Assembly: GCA_963823945.1 (NCBI GenBank)
Contig: CAWGNK010000005.1
Location: 310,001 to 374,000 of the forward strand
DNA from: Bog-793 sp963823945
Lineage (GTDB): Bacteria > Actinomycetota > Acidimicrobiia > Acidimicrobiales > Bog-793
DNA length: 64,000 bases
Direction of reading: 5' to 3'
The notes below the pieces were generated by a model. That model was not told the origin of the DNA. It saw only the letters and a list, made by a program, of their open reading frames with translations, and made no database searches. A program made the translations under genes and the position numbers. The number at the start of each line of letters is the position of its first letter. Within the stretch, counting starts at the first letter, position 1. Shown in pieces: positions 28,913 to 36,889 of the stretch.

Positions 28913-29314
28913 ATGGCGAAGCCGACCAAGCCCGGAGGCCGCCGTCCCCGCAAGCGCGAGCGCAAGAACGTCGTGCACGGCGTCGCCCACATCAAGAGCT
29001 CGTTCAACAACACGATCATCTCGATCGCCGACCACGAGGGGAACGTCCTCGCCTGGGCCTCCGCCGGCAACGTCGGCTTCAAGGGCTCGCGCAAGTCGAC
29101 GCCGTTCGCCGCCCAGATGGCCGCCGAGAGCTGCGCCCGGCGCGCGATGGAGCACGGGGTGCGGCGGGTCGACGTGCTGGTCCGGGGCCCGGGATCCGGC
29201 CGCGAGACCGCGATCCGCTCGCTCGCCGCGACCGGCATCGAGGTGACGGGCATCAAGGACGTGACGCCCATTCCGCACAACGGCTGCCGCCCCAAGAAGC
29301 GGCGCCGGGTCTAG
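28913..29314 (+). CDS. rpsK: 30S ribosomal protein S11
   Basis: The 133-residue S11 lies on the 30S platform at the E-site mRNA path. NVVHGVAHIKSSFNNTII and VTPIPHNGCRPKKRRRV are conserved. I chose the ATG at 28913, preceded by CCGGAGG; an upstream open stretch in the same frame overlaps rpsM and is not homologous. rpsD follows after 15 bases. Confidence 0.96.
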   Translation: MAKPTKPGGRRPRKRERKNVVHGVAHIKSSFNNTIISIADHEGNVLAWASAGNVGFKGSRKSTPFAAQMAAESCARRAMEHGVRRVDVLVRGPGSGRETAIRSLAATGIEVTGIKDVTPIPHNGCRPKKRRRV

Positions 29315-29329
29315 GGCGAGGAGACGACG

Positions 29330-29956
29330 ATGGCCCGCTACGTAGGTCCGGTGTGCCGCCTGTGCCGCCGCGAGAAGGTCAAGCTGTTCCTGAAGGGCCC
29401 GAAGTGCGAGAGCGCGCAGTGCCCGATCGAGCGCCGGCCGTACCCGCCGGGCGAGCACGGGCGTGACCGCACCCGCCAGGGTTCGGAGTACCTCGCCCAG
29501 CTGCGCGAGAAGCAGAAGGCCCGCCGCATCTACGGCGTGCTCGAGAAGCAGTTCCGCGGCCTCTACGAGGAGGCGAGCCACCGCCCGGGAGTCACGGGCG
29601 ACAACCTGCTCCGCATGCTCGAGACGCGGCTCGACAACGTCGTGTTCCGGGCGCGCTGGGGCACCAGCCGGTCGCAGGCCCGCCAGTTCGTCAGCCACGG
29701 GCTCGTGCAGGTGAACGGGCACCGGGTCACGATCGCGAGCTTCCGGGTGCGCGTCGGTGACGTGGTCGCGCTCTCCGAGAAGGCGGCGGACCTCATCACG
29801 GTGCGCCAGAACCTCGACCTCATCGACCGCCCCATCCCGGCCTGGCTCGAGGTGGCCGAGGGCGGTAACGCCGTGACCGTCCGGGCCCTCCCGGAACGGG
29901 AACAGATCGACACCCAGGTGCGCGAGCAGCTCATCGTCGAGCTGTACTCGAAGTAG
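29330..29956 (+). CDS. rpsD: 30S ribosomal protein S4, zinc form
   Basis: The 208-residue S4 nucleates 30S assembly and represses the alpha operon in E. coli. Cys9, Cys12, Cys26 and Cys31 form the N-terminal zinc site found in the C+ S4 version. The S4 RNA-binding domain is visible in TRLDNVVFRARWGTSR-like sequence around residue 100, with LVQVNGHRV following. The ATG start has GAGGAGA upstream. Confidence 0.96.
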   Translation: MARYVGPVCRLCRREKVKLFLKGPKCESAQCPIERRPYPPGEHGRDRTRQGSEYLAQLREKQKARRIYGVLEKQFRGLYEEASHRPGVTGDNLLRMLETRLDNVVFRARWGTSRSQARQFVSHGLVQVNGHRVTIASFRVRVGDVVALSEKAADLITVRQNLDLIDRPIPAWLEVAEGGNAVTVRALPEREQIDTQVREQLIVELYSK

Positions 29957-29978
29957 ACAGGCACAGGAGCCGCAGCCA

Positions 29979-30920
29979 ATGCTCATCATCCAGCGTCCCG
30001 CCGTCGAGGCCATCGGCGAGGAGGAGGGGAACCGCCAGCGGTTCTCGATCGGCCCCCTCGACCCGGGGTTCGGGCACACGCTCGGGAACTCGCTACGCCG
30101 GACGCTGCTCTCCTCGATCCCCGGCGCGGCGGTGAGCCAGGTCCGCTTCGACGACGCCCTCCACGAGTTCACCTTCCTGCCGGGGGTGAAAGAGGACGTC
30201 AGCGACATCATCCTGAACCTCAAGGACCTCGTCCTCGTCGCCGAGACCGACGAGCGGCTGACGCTGCGCGTCGACGTGCGGGGGCCGGCCGAGGTGACCG
30301 GGGCCGACCTGAAGCTGACCGCCGACGTCGAGGTCCTCAACCCGGACCTGCACCTCGCCACCGTGAACGCCAAGGGGCGCCTGGCGATGGACGTCACCGT
30401 CGAGCGCGGCAAGGGCTACCTCTCGGCCGAGAAGAGCAAGCACTCCTCGACGATCGGGGTCATCCCGGTCGACGCCATCTTCTCGCCCGTGCGGCGGGTC
30501 GCCTTCACCGTCGAGCCGACCCGGGTCGAGCAGTCGACGGACTACGACAAGCTCGTCCTCGACATCGAGACGGACGGTTCCATCTCGCCGCGCGCCGCCC
30601 TCGCCTCGGCGGGCCAGACGCTGCGCGCGCTCGTCAACCTCGTCGCCGAGCTGTCCGACGAGGCCCGCGGGCTCGAGCTCGGCGACGCCGCCACGGCCTC
30701 CTCGGGCTCACCCGACCTCGACCAGCCGATCGAGGAGCTCGACCTGACCGAGCGCCCCCGCAACTGCCTGAAAAGGGCCCAGATCAACACGATCGGCGAG
30801 CTCGTCGAGCGGACCCCCCAGGACCTGCTGGGCATCACGAACTTCGGCCAGAAGTCCCTCGACGAGGTGCTGCAGCGCCTCGACGAGCGGGGACTGTCGC
30901 TCGCGGGCGACCGGTACTGA
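29979..30920 (+). CDS. rpoA: DNA-directed RNA polymerase subunit alpha
   Basis: The 313-residue subunit dimerises to start polymerase assembly. The N-terminal domain contains LGNSLRRTLLSSIPG. After a linker near residue 235, the C-terminal domain has RPRNCLKRAQINTIGEL and FGQKSLDEV, which contact UP elements and activators. Length and domains are normal. rplQ begins one base after the stop. Confidence 0.98.
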   Translation: MLIIQRPAVEAIGEEEGNRQRFSIGPLDPGFGHTLGNSLRRTLLSSIPGAAVSQVRFDDALHEFTFLPGVKEDVSDIILNLKDLVLVAETDERLTLRVDVRGPAEVTGADLKLTADVEVLNPDLHLATVNAKGRLAMDVTVERGKGYLSAEKSKHSSTIGVIPVDAIFSPVRRVAFTVEPTRVEQSTDYDKLVLDIETDGSISPRAALASAGQTLRALVNLVAELSDEARGLELGDAATASSGSPDLDQPIEELDLTERPRNCLKRAQINTIGELVERTPQDLLGITNFGQKSLDEVLQRLDERGLSLAGDRY

Positions 30921-30921
30921 G

Positions 30922-31281
30922 ATGCCGGCACCCCGCAAGTCCGGCCGTTTCGGCGGTGACGCCGCCCACCAGAAGGCGATGCTCGGCAACCTCATCGCCT
31001 CCCTCATCGCCGCCGAGGCGATCGTCACGACCGAGGCCAAGGCGAAGGCGCTCCGCCCCGTCGCCGAGAAGCTGATCACCCGGGCCCGCGCCGGCGGTGT
31101 GCACAACCAGCGCCAGGTCGTGGCTTTCTTGCGGGACAAGGACATGGCGCACAAGCTGTTCGCCGAGATCGGTCCCCGCTACGCCGACCGCAACGGCGGC
31201 TACCTGCGGATCCTGAAGCTCGGCCCCCGCCCGGGGGACAACGCCCCGATGGCGAGAGTCGAGTTCGTCCAGCCGAACTAG
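30922..31281 (+). CDS. rplQ: 50S ribosomal protein L17
   Basis: The 119-residue L17 lies near the tunnel exit. The core begins with KSGRFGGDAAHQKAMLGNL and includes ITTEAKAKALRPVAEKLI-like sequence. The C terminus GDNAPMARVEFV is typical. It is the last ribosomal protein gene before the interruption; truA follows after ten bases. Confidence 0.96.
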   Translation: MPAPRKSGRFGGDAAHQKAMLGNLIASLIAAEAIVTTEAKAKALRPVAEKLITRARAGGVHNQRQVVAFLRDKDMAHKLFAEIGPRYADRNGGYLRILKLGPRPGDNAPMARVEFVQPN

Positions 31282-31291
31282 GCCCGCCGCC

Positions 31292-32173
31292 GTGGGCAAG
31301 CGGTCCGGCGGTCGCGACCCCCTCGTCGAGCCCGGTGCCGCCCCCGGCGACCCGGCGCCCACCCGGCGGATCGCCTTCGGCCTCGCCTACGACGGCGCCG
31401 GCTATCACGGCTTCGCCGCGCAGCCCGGCCAGCGCACCGTCGCCGGCGAGCTCGCCGCAGCCCTCGAGACGATGTCCGGACGTTCCGCCGTCCTCACCTG
31501 CGCCGGGCGGACCGACGCCGGCGTCCACGCCGTCGCGCAGGTCGTCCACGCCGACCTCGACGGGGCCTGGCTCGCCGAGCACTACGGCGCCGCCGCGCTC
31601 ACCCCGGGAAGCGAGCTCCCAGCCCTCGCCGCGGCGCTCTCGGCCCAGCTCGGCCCGGAGACCGCCGTCTGGCGGGCGCTCGTCGCCCCGGAGGGCTTCG
31701 ACGCCCGCAAGTCGGCGATCGCCCGCCGCTACCGCTACGACCTCGAGGTGGCCGCCCGGCCCGACCCGTTGCGGCGGGGCGCCGTGTGGCACCTGGAGAC
31801 GCCCGTCGAGCTCGCCGCGATGCGGCTCGCCGCCGACGCGCTGCTCGGGGAGCACGACTTCGCCTCGTTCTGCCGCCGGCCGCCGGACCGGCCCGAGGGC
31901 CCGATCAGTCGCCGCGTGACCGAGGCGGGCTTCGAGCTCCCCGGCGAGGGCCTGGTGCGGTTCGTGATCGAGGCCGACGCCTTCTGCCACCAGATGGTGC
32001 GGTCGATCGTCGGCGCGCTCGTCGCGGTGGGGGCCGGCCGGCTGCGCCCGAGCGACCTCGTGGCGCTGCTCGCGGCGGCGGACCGCCAGGGCGCGCCCTC
32101 GCCCGCCCCGCCCGGCGGGCTCTGCCTCGTGGCGGTGCGCTATCCGGAGGCACTGACGGGGACGTGGTCGTAG
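31292..32173 (+). CDS. truA: tRNA pseudouridine(38-40) synthase TruA
   Basis: The 293-residue enzyme isomerises uridines 38-40 in the tRNA anticodon arm. The catalytic Asp is Asp75 in GRTDAGVHA. FDARKSAIARRYRY and FCHQMVRSIVGALVAVG match the family. The GTG start at 31292 is ten bases after rplQ. The first 25 residues are a Pro/Gly-rich extension before the FGLAYDGAGYHGF core. In most Actinomycetota rplM would follow; here about 6.5 kb of other genes intervene. Confidence 0.95.
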   Translation: MGKRSGGRDPLVEPGAAPGDPAPTRRIAFGLAYDGAGYHGFAAQPGQRTVAGELAAALETMSGRSAVLTCAGRTDAGVHAVAQVVHADLDGAWLAEHYGAAALTPGSELPALAAALSAQLGPETAVWRALVAPEGFDARKSAIARRYRYDLEVAARPDPLRRGAVWHLETPVELAAMRLAADALLGEHDFASFCRRPPDRPEGPISRRVTEAGFELPGEGLVRFVIEADAFCHQMVRSIVGALVAVGAGRLRPSDLVALLAAADRQGAPSPAPPGGLCLVAVRYPEALTGTWS

Positions 32174-32235
32174 CCGGCGCGCCCACACGACGGGGCGGCG
32201 CGGTCGTCACTAACCTCGTTGCGACGGAGGTCGGC

Positions 32236-32466
32236 GTGGACGAGAAGCCGGATTCACCAGGCGAGACCGGGTCGGGGGAGTTCCTCGGCGCCCCCTACGA
32301 CTGGCGGCGCCCGACGGCCGAGCGCGCGCGCTCCCGCATGTGGAACGCCGACGATCCGCGCTTCTTCCCGCCGAAGAGCTTCGGCTGGGGTTGGACCGTC
32401 AACTTCTACTGGTGCGCCCACCCGCTCCGCTGGCGCACGACGCGTCGCCGGCCCCCGGCGCCGTAG
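32236..32466 (+). CDS. Small DUF5808-type protein
   Basis: The 76-residue product has a C-terminal half rich in aromatic and Trp residues: PYDWRRPTAERARSRMWN, then DPRFFPPKSFGWGWTVNFYW. I recognise this as the pattern of the DUF5808 family, common as small proteins in Actinomycetota. Its function is unknown. The GTG at 32236 has GGAGG five bases upstream. A TAACCT at 32211-32216 may be its -10. It lies at the edge of the glycosyltransferase insertion, directly after truA, so it may belong to either unit. Confidence 0.7.
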   Translation: MDEKPDSPGETGSGEFLGAPYDWRRPTAERARSRMWNADDPRFFPPKSFGWGWTVNFYWCAHPLRWRTTRRRPPAP

Positions 32467-32545
32467 CCGGGACCCGGCGGGCGAGGGGACGCGGGTCGTC
32501 ACCGCGCCCATGCGCCGGCACCTCCCTGTCGTGGACGCGGGACAT

Positions 32546-32551
32546 TAGGCT
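32546..32551 (+). promoter_or_regulatory. Possible -10 (TAGGCT) before the methyltransferase
   Basis: TAGGCT at 32546-32551 lies 51 bases before the methyltransferase start codon in a 136-base gap. No convincing -35 is present. It would fit a separate promoter for the glycosyltransferase group. Confidence 0.3.
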
Positions 32552-32602
32552 TCGCTCGAGAGTGACGCCCGCCGGCGTCGGAAGCCCTCGGGAGGAAAGC
32601 CG

Positions 32603-33790
32603 ATGCCCCGTCCACCGTCGCCTCCGGAGCGGTACGACTCGATGCGGGCCCGGGCGGGGTTCGGGTTGCCCGTGCCCCACGGCACCCGCTGGCGCCTGCC
32701 CAAGCGCCTTCTGGCCAAGCTGTGCTGGCCGCTATTGCGCAGCCAGGTGGAGCTGAACTGGGAGGTGCTCGCCGAGCTCGTGCGGCACGACGACATCCTC
32801 CTCGACGTGCTGTGGGACCGGGACCTGCTGCGCGAGCAGGTCGAGCTCGTGCACCAGCAGTCCTTCGCCCGCCTCAACGACGCCGTCGGCACGATCCGCT
32901 CCGAGCTCGACGAGGTCGTGCAGCAGATGCGGGGGGAGATGGCTGGCGAGGCGGAGGCGAACGCCGAGATGCGGGCCCGCTTCGCCAAGCTGCAGGCCCG
33001 CATCAACCAGGACCAGATCCGTCTCGCCCAGATCGACCTGTTGCTCAACCGGGTCCGGCACAGCCTGCCCGAACCGCCCTCCGTCGAGGAGTTCGCCCGC
33101 CTGCCGGGCGCCTTCGAGAACCTCTACGTCGCCTTCGTCGAGGCGTTCCGGGGGCCCCGCGAGGCGGTCAAGGAGCGGATGCGCCCCTACGTCGACGACA
33201 TCGCCGGGGTCGACTCCGCCCTGCCGGTGGTCGACCTCGGCTGCGGGAGGGGGGAGCTCCTCGAGCTGCTCGCCGAGTCCGGCATCTCCGCCTACGGCGT
33301 CGAGACCAATCCGTACTACGTCGAATCCGCCAAGGGACTGGGAATCGACGTCCGGCTCGCCGAGGCGACGGAGCACCTGGCCGGCCTGAAGGCGCAGAGC
33401 CTGCGGGCGGTCACGGCGATCCAGTTCGTGGCGGCGTTCCAGGTGGAGCAGCTCATCACGCTGCTCGACGCCGCCGTGCGGGCGATCGAACCCGGTGGGG
33501 TGCTGATCCTCGAGTCGCCCAACCCCGAGAACCTCGTCGTCGGCGCGTCGTCGTTCTACCTCGACCCGACCCGCCGCCAGCCGATCCCGCCGGAGCTGCT
33601 CACCTTCCTCGTCGAGGCCCGGGGTTTCACCTCGGCCGAGGTGCGCCGGCTGGCGCGCGACGACGGGAGCGCGCCGCGCCCGGTGGTGGCGGGCGAGCCG
33701 CCCTCCGACGAGGTCGGCCGTCTCCTCGAGCTCGTCAGCTCCCGCCTGCAGAGCGCGCCGGACTACGCCGTCATCGCGCGGCGCCCGTGA
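32603..33790 (+). CDS. Coiled-coil SAM-dependent methyltransferase, glycan-associated
   Basis: The 395-residue protein has three parts. Residues 18-60 are a short basic module (AGFGLP, then many Arg/Lys, then QVELNWEVLAELV) shared with the protein at 36305-36889. Residues about 65-150 are predicted coiled coil. Residues 200-395 are a class I methyltransferase with motif I VVDLGCGRGE at 209-218 and an acidic GVETNPYYV strand. LESPNPENL and FYLDPTRRQPIPPELL resemble methyltransferases in polysaccharide clusters, such as the chain-terminating WbdD type, where a coiled coil measures length. The ATG has GGGAGGAAAG upstream. The acceptor is unknown; a glycan hydroxyl or terminal phosphate is an inference. 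Confidence 0.75.
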   Translation: MPRPPSPPERYDSMRARAGFGLPVPHGTRWRLPKRLLAKLCWPLLRSQVELNWEVLAELVRHDDILLDVLWDRDLLREQVELVHQQSFARLNDAVGTIRSELDEVVQQMRGEMAGEAEANAEMRARFAKLQARINQDQIRLAQIDLLLNRVRHSLPEPPSVEEFARLPGAFENLYVAFVEAFRGPREAVKERMRPYVDDIAGVDSALPVVDLGCGRGELLELLAESGISAYGVETNPYYVESAKGLGIDVRLAEATEHLAGLKAQSLRAVTAIQFVAAFQVEQLITLLDAAVRAIEPGGVLILESPNPENLVVGASSFYLDPTRRQPIPPELLTFLVEARGFTSAEVRRLARDDGSAPRPVVAGEPPSDEVGRLLELVSSRLQSAPDYAVIARRP

Positions 33791-33813
33791 CGGTCGACCT
33801 GCGGAGCCGCTAG

Positions 33814-36213
33814 GTGCGGGTCGCGGTCTGGACGCCGCTGCCCCCGCAGTCCGGCGAGATCGCCCGACGCGCGGCAGTCCTTCTCGAGGTGCTGGCGGCC
33901 GGTGCCGAGGTCGTCGCCGTGGTGCGCGACGACATCGCCGAGGTGGCCGAGGCGCCGGCCGGCGTCGAGGTCGTCGCCGCCTCGCGCTACCGGCCCGACG
34001 GCGTCGACCTCGACGTCTACCAGATGGGCGACGACGCGGTGGCGCACGGCTTCATGCACTCGGCGGCGCTGCAGCGCCCGGGATTGCTGGTGCTCGAGGA
34101 CCCGGCGCTCGTCGGTTTCTACCTGCGCCTCGCCGGCGGCGAGGACGGGGCGGCCTTCCTCGCCGAGCTGGCGCTCAACCGGCCCGCGGGTTTCCCCCGC
34201 GACGGCGAGGCTGGCGGGGGCGAGCCGGCTGCGCTCGACCCGTTGGCGCTTCTCATGTCCCGGCGTCTCGTCGAGGCGAGCCTCGCCACCGTCGTGCACA
34301 GCACGTGGGCAGCCGACGAGCTCGCCCGGCGTTCGCCCGGAGCCGTCGTCGCCTGCGTCCCACCGGCGGTCCGGCTCCCCCCGCCCGCCGGGGCCGGCGC
34401 CGAAGACGGCGCCACCGTCTTTGGCGCAGTCGGCGGTTACCCCGACCGCGACCGTCTCGCACTCCTCGTCGAGGCGTTCGGCGAGGTCGAGCGGGACTGC
34501 CCGGAGGCCCAGCTGGTGCTCGGCGCGGCCGACGACTCCCGCGCCGACGGCGTGGTGCGCGACCTCGTGCGGGACTCGGGGCTGCGGGGCGTGGCGGCGG
34601 TCGGCCGGGCTTCGGCCGGCGGCGGCCTCGAAGGCGTGCTCCGGCGCTGCGACGTGTTCGTCGACCTCACCTCGCCCACCGCCGGGCGCACGGGCGAGGG
34701 GGTGGTCGCCGCGCTCGGCTCCGGTCGGCCGGTGATCGCCAGCGACGCGCCGCAGTACCGAGAGCTCGGGTCCCGTGGCTGCTGGCTGGTGCCGACGGAT
34801 GCGCCCGGGGAGCTGGCGGCCCTTGTGGCGAGCATGCGGCGCGCGGCCTCGGACCCGGCCGGCGTGCGCGCGGCGGGCCGCGCGGCCGCCGAGCTCGTGC
34901 GGCCGACGCTCGCTCCCGAGTCCCTGGCGGATGCGTACGCCGAGCTGCTGGCCGGCTGCCTCGCGGCCAAGCGGGCGGCGGGTGAGACCCGCTGGCGCCG
35001 CCTGAGCGAGCGTCCCGTGGTCGCCGTCAACGCCATCGGCAGCTGGGCGGCGACGACCGGACTCACCGAGGCGGCTCGCCGCTGCGTGGGCGGCCTGCTC
35101 GACGCCGGGGTCGAGGTGGCGATCGAGGACTTCGACTACGGCGCGCCCCGGGACCCGCGGCGGTTCACCGACCGGCTGCGCGCGCTCCCGAGGGGCCGTC
35201 CCCACGACGTCGACCTGTGGTTTCTCAACGTCAACGAGTTCCCGCTCGTGACCGACGTGTACCTGCGGCCGCGCGCCCGGCCCCGTCGTGTCGTCGTCTA
35301 CTGGCACTGGGAACAGGTCAGCGTGTCGCCGGAGCTGCGCGACCAGTTCGAGCGGGTGGACGAGATCTGGGTCTCGTCGAGCTTCGTCGCGGAGACGTTC
35401 CGCCGCTACACGACGCGACCGATCCAGGTCGTGCCCTGCGTCGTCGAGCCGGTCGCCAACCCCGCCCTGGCGCGGGCCGATTTCGGGCTCCCCGAAGGGG
35501 CGTGCCTTTTCTTTTTCCACTTCGACGTGGCCTCGACGGTCGCCCGCAAGAACCCCTTCGGCGTGATCGAGGCCTACCGCCGCGCCTTCACCCCGGCCGA
35601 GCGGGCCGGGAGGGTCCAGCTCGTCATGAAGACGATCAACCTCGGGCGCCACCGGGAGGCGCAGCGGGCGCTGCTGGCCGCGGTCGGCAGCGTCGGCGGG
35701 ACGGTGATCGACGCCGACCTGTCAGCCGAGGACGTGAGCGCCCTCACCGCCCAGTGCGACGTCTACGTCTCGTTGCACCGGGCCGAGGGGTTCGGGCTGG
35801 GCCTGGCGGAGGCGATGTACTTCGGCAAGCCGGTGATCGGCACGGCGTACTCGGGGAACATGGACTTCATGACCGTGGCGAACAGCTGCCCGATCGGCTA
35901 CCGCATGGCGCGGGTCGATCCCGGCGAACTCCGCTTCAACCGCCTGACCGAGAAGGTCTACCGGCCGGGGGAGTTGTGGGCGGACGCCGATCTCGACGAG
36001 GCGGCGCGCCGGATGCGCCAGCTGTACGAGAGCGAGGCCCTGCGTCGCCGCCTGGGGACGGCGGCCGCCGAGACGATCCGGCGGGTGTGCGGCAGCCAGG
36101 TCCTCGGCGCCAGGATGCGGGGGCTGCTCGAGATCGGCGGCCATCCCGCCGTCCCCGGCCGCGAGGCCGCCGAGGAGGAAACACCGGCCGGTTCCCCGGC
36201 CGGACGGCCCTGA
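33814..36213 (+). CDS. Two-domain GT4-like glycosyltransferase fusion
   Basis: The 799-residue protein carries two GT-B domains. Domain A (about 1-390) is similar without gaps over its first 100 residues to the separate glycosyltransferase at 36886. Domain B (about 400-785) has VNAIGSWAATTGLTEAARR and the HRAEGFGLGLAEAM motif near residue 655 with the Glu-x7-Glu pattern of GT4 donors. In domain A the usual HDP is EDP and the acceptor-loop GETSG is GRTGE, so this domain may be impaired or bind something else. The GTG start lies 23 bases after the methyltransferase stop. The likely role is adding sugars to a surface glycan or glycolipid; donor and acceptor are unknown. Confidence 0.8.
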   Translation: MRVAVWTPLPPQSGEIARRAAVLLEVLAAGAEVVAVVRDDIAEVAEAPAGVEVVAASRYRPDGVDLDVYQMGDDAVAHGFMHSAALQRPGLLVLEDPALVGFYLRLAGGEDGAAFLAELALNRPAGFPRDGEAGGGEPAALDPLALLMSRRLVEASLATVVHSTWAADELARRSPGAVVACVPPAVRLPPPAGAGAEDGATVFGAVGGYPDRDRLALLVEAFGEVERDCPEAQLVLGAADDSRADGVVRDLVRDSGLRGVAAVGRASAGGGLEGVLRRCDVFVDLTSPTAGRTGEGVVAALGSGRPVIASDAPQYRELGSRGCWLVPTDAPGELAALVASMRRAASDPAGVRAAGRAAAELVRPTLAPESLADAYAELLAGCLAAKRAAGETRWRRLSERPVVAVNAIGSWAATTGLTEAARRCVGGLLDAGVEVAIEDFDYGAPRDPRRFTDRLRALPRGRPHDVDLWFLNVNEFPLVTDVYLRPRARPRRVVVYWHWEQVSVSPELRDQFERVDEIWVSSSFVAETFRRYTTRPIQVVPCVVEPVANPALARADFGLPEGACLFFFHFDVASTVARKNPFGVIEAYRRAFTPAERAGRVQLVMKTINLGRHREAQRALLAAVGSVGGTVIDADLSAEDVSALTAQCDVYVSLHRAEGFGLGLAEAMYFGKPVIGTAYSGNMDFMTVANSCPIGYRMARVDPGELRFNRLTEKVYRPGELWADADLDEAARRMRQLYESEALRRRLGTAAAETIRRVCGSQVLGARMRGLLEIGGHPAVPGREAAEEETPAGSPAGRP

Positions 36214-36304
36214 GGCCGCCGGCCGGATCTCGGCCGCCCGAGCCCGTGCCGTGCGGGGGTAGCCACGGGGTAGCTGGGCCGGGTCCACGGAAAGGAGAGA
36301 CCGG

Positions 36305-36889
36305 GTGAGTGCAGCGGACGAGGGGTCCAGCCACTGGGCGGCGCTGAACGAGCACGCCGGCCTCGGGTTGCCGGCGGGCCGGGGCGAGCGCCACCGGCTG
36401 GCGAGGCGGGTCGTCGCCCGGCTCGGCCGTCCGCTCGTCCGTCACCAGGTGGCCTACAACCGCGAGCTCCTCGCCGAGCTCGTCGCCGTGCGCGACTCGC
36501 TCGCCGCCCAGACGAGCTCGCTCAGCGAGGCCGCGACGGCGCAGTTCGGCGCCCTCGTCGAACGGCTCGGCGCGCTGATCGCCCGGGTCGACGTGCTCGA
36601 GGGGCGGCTCGACGAATGGTCGGCCGTGCTCACCCGGCGGCTCGAGGCGGCCGAGGCGCGCGGCGACACGATCGCGGGCCGCTTCGAGGAGCTGTGCCGG
36701 CGCTTCGACGAGGATTCGATCGACCGTGACCTCGTCCACGGGGAGGTCGAGCTCGCCCAGCAGCACACGGTCGAGCACGTCCGCGAGGCGCTCGCAGTCC
36801 TGCGGGGCGAGCTGCGCGAGCTCGCCCGGGAGGCGGGGGACCACGGGGCGCCACCGGCGGCGCCCCGCGGCGGGGCCGCGCCAACGTGA
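36305..36889 (+). CDS. Coiled-coil protein with the N-terminal module of the methyltransferase
   Basis: The 194-residue protein has no enzyme domain. Residues 18-60 align without gaps, at the same residue numbers, with the N-terminal module of the methyltransferase at 32603 (AGxGLP, R29, R31-L32, P43-L44, Q48-V49, N52, AELV). The rest is long alpha-helical, probably coiled coil (heptads at about 60-175). It looks like a methyltransferase-type scaffold that has lost or never had the catalytic half. The GTG start has GGAAAGGAGAG upstream. It overlaps the next glycosyltransferase by four bases (GTGA). A docking or length-measuring role is inference. Confidence 0.7.
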   Translation: MSAADEGSSHWAALNEHAGLGLPAGRGERHRLARRVVARLGRPLVRHQVAYNRELLAELVAVRDSLAAQTSSLSEAATAQFGALVERLGALIARVDVLEGRLDEWSAVLTRRLEAAEARGDTIAGRFEELCRRFDEDSIDRDLVHGEVELAQQHTVEHVREALAVLRGELRELAREAGDHGAPPAAPRGGAAPT

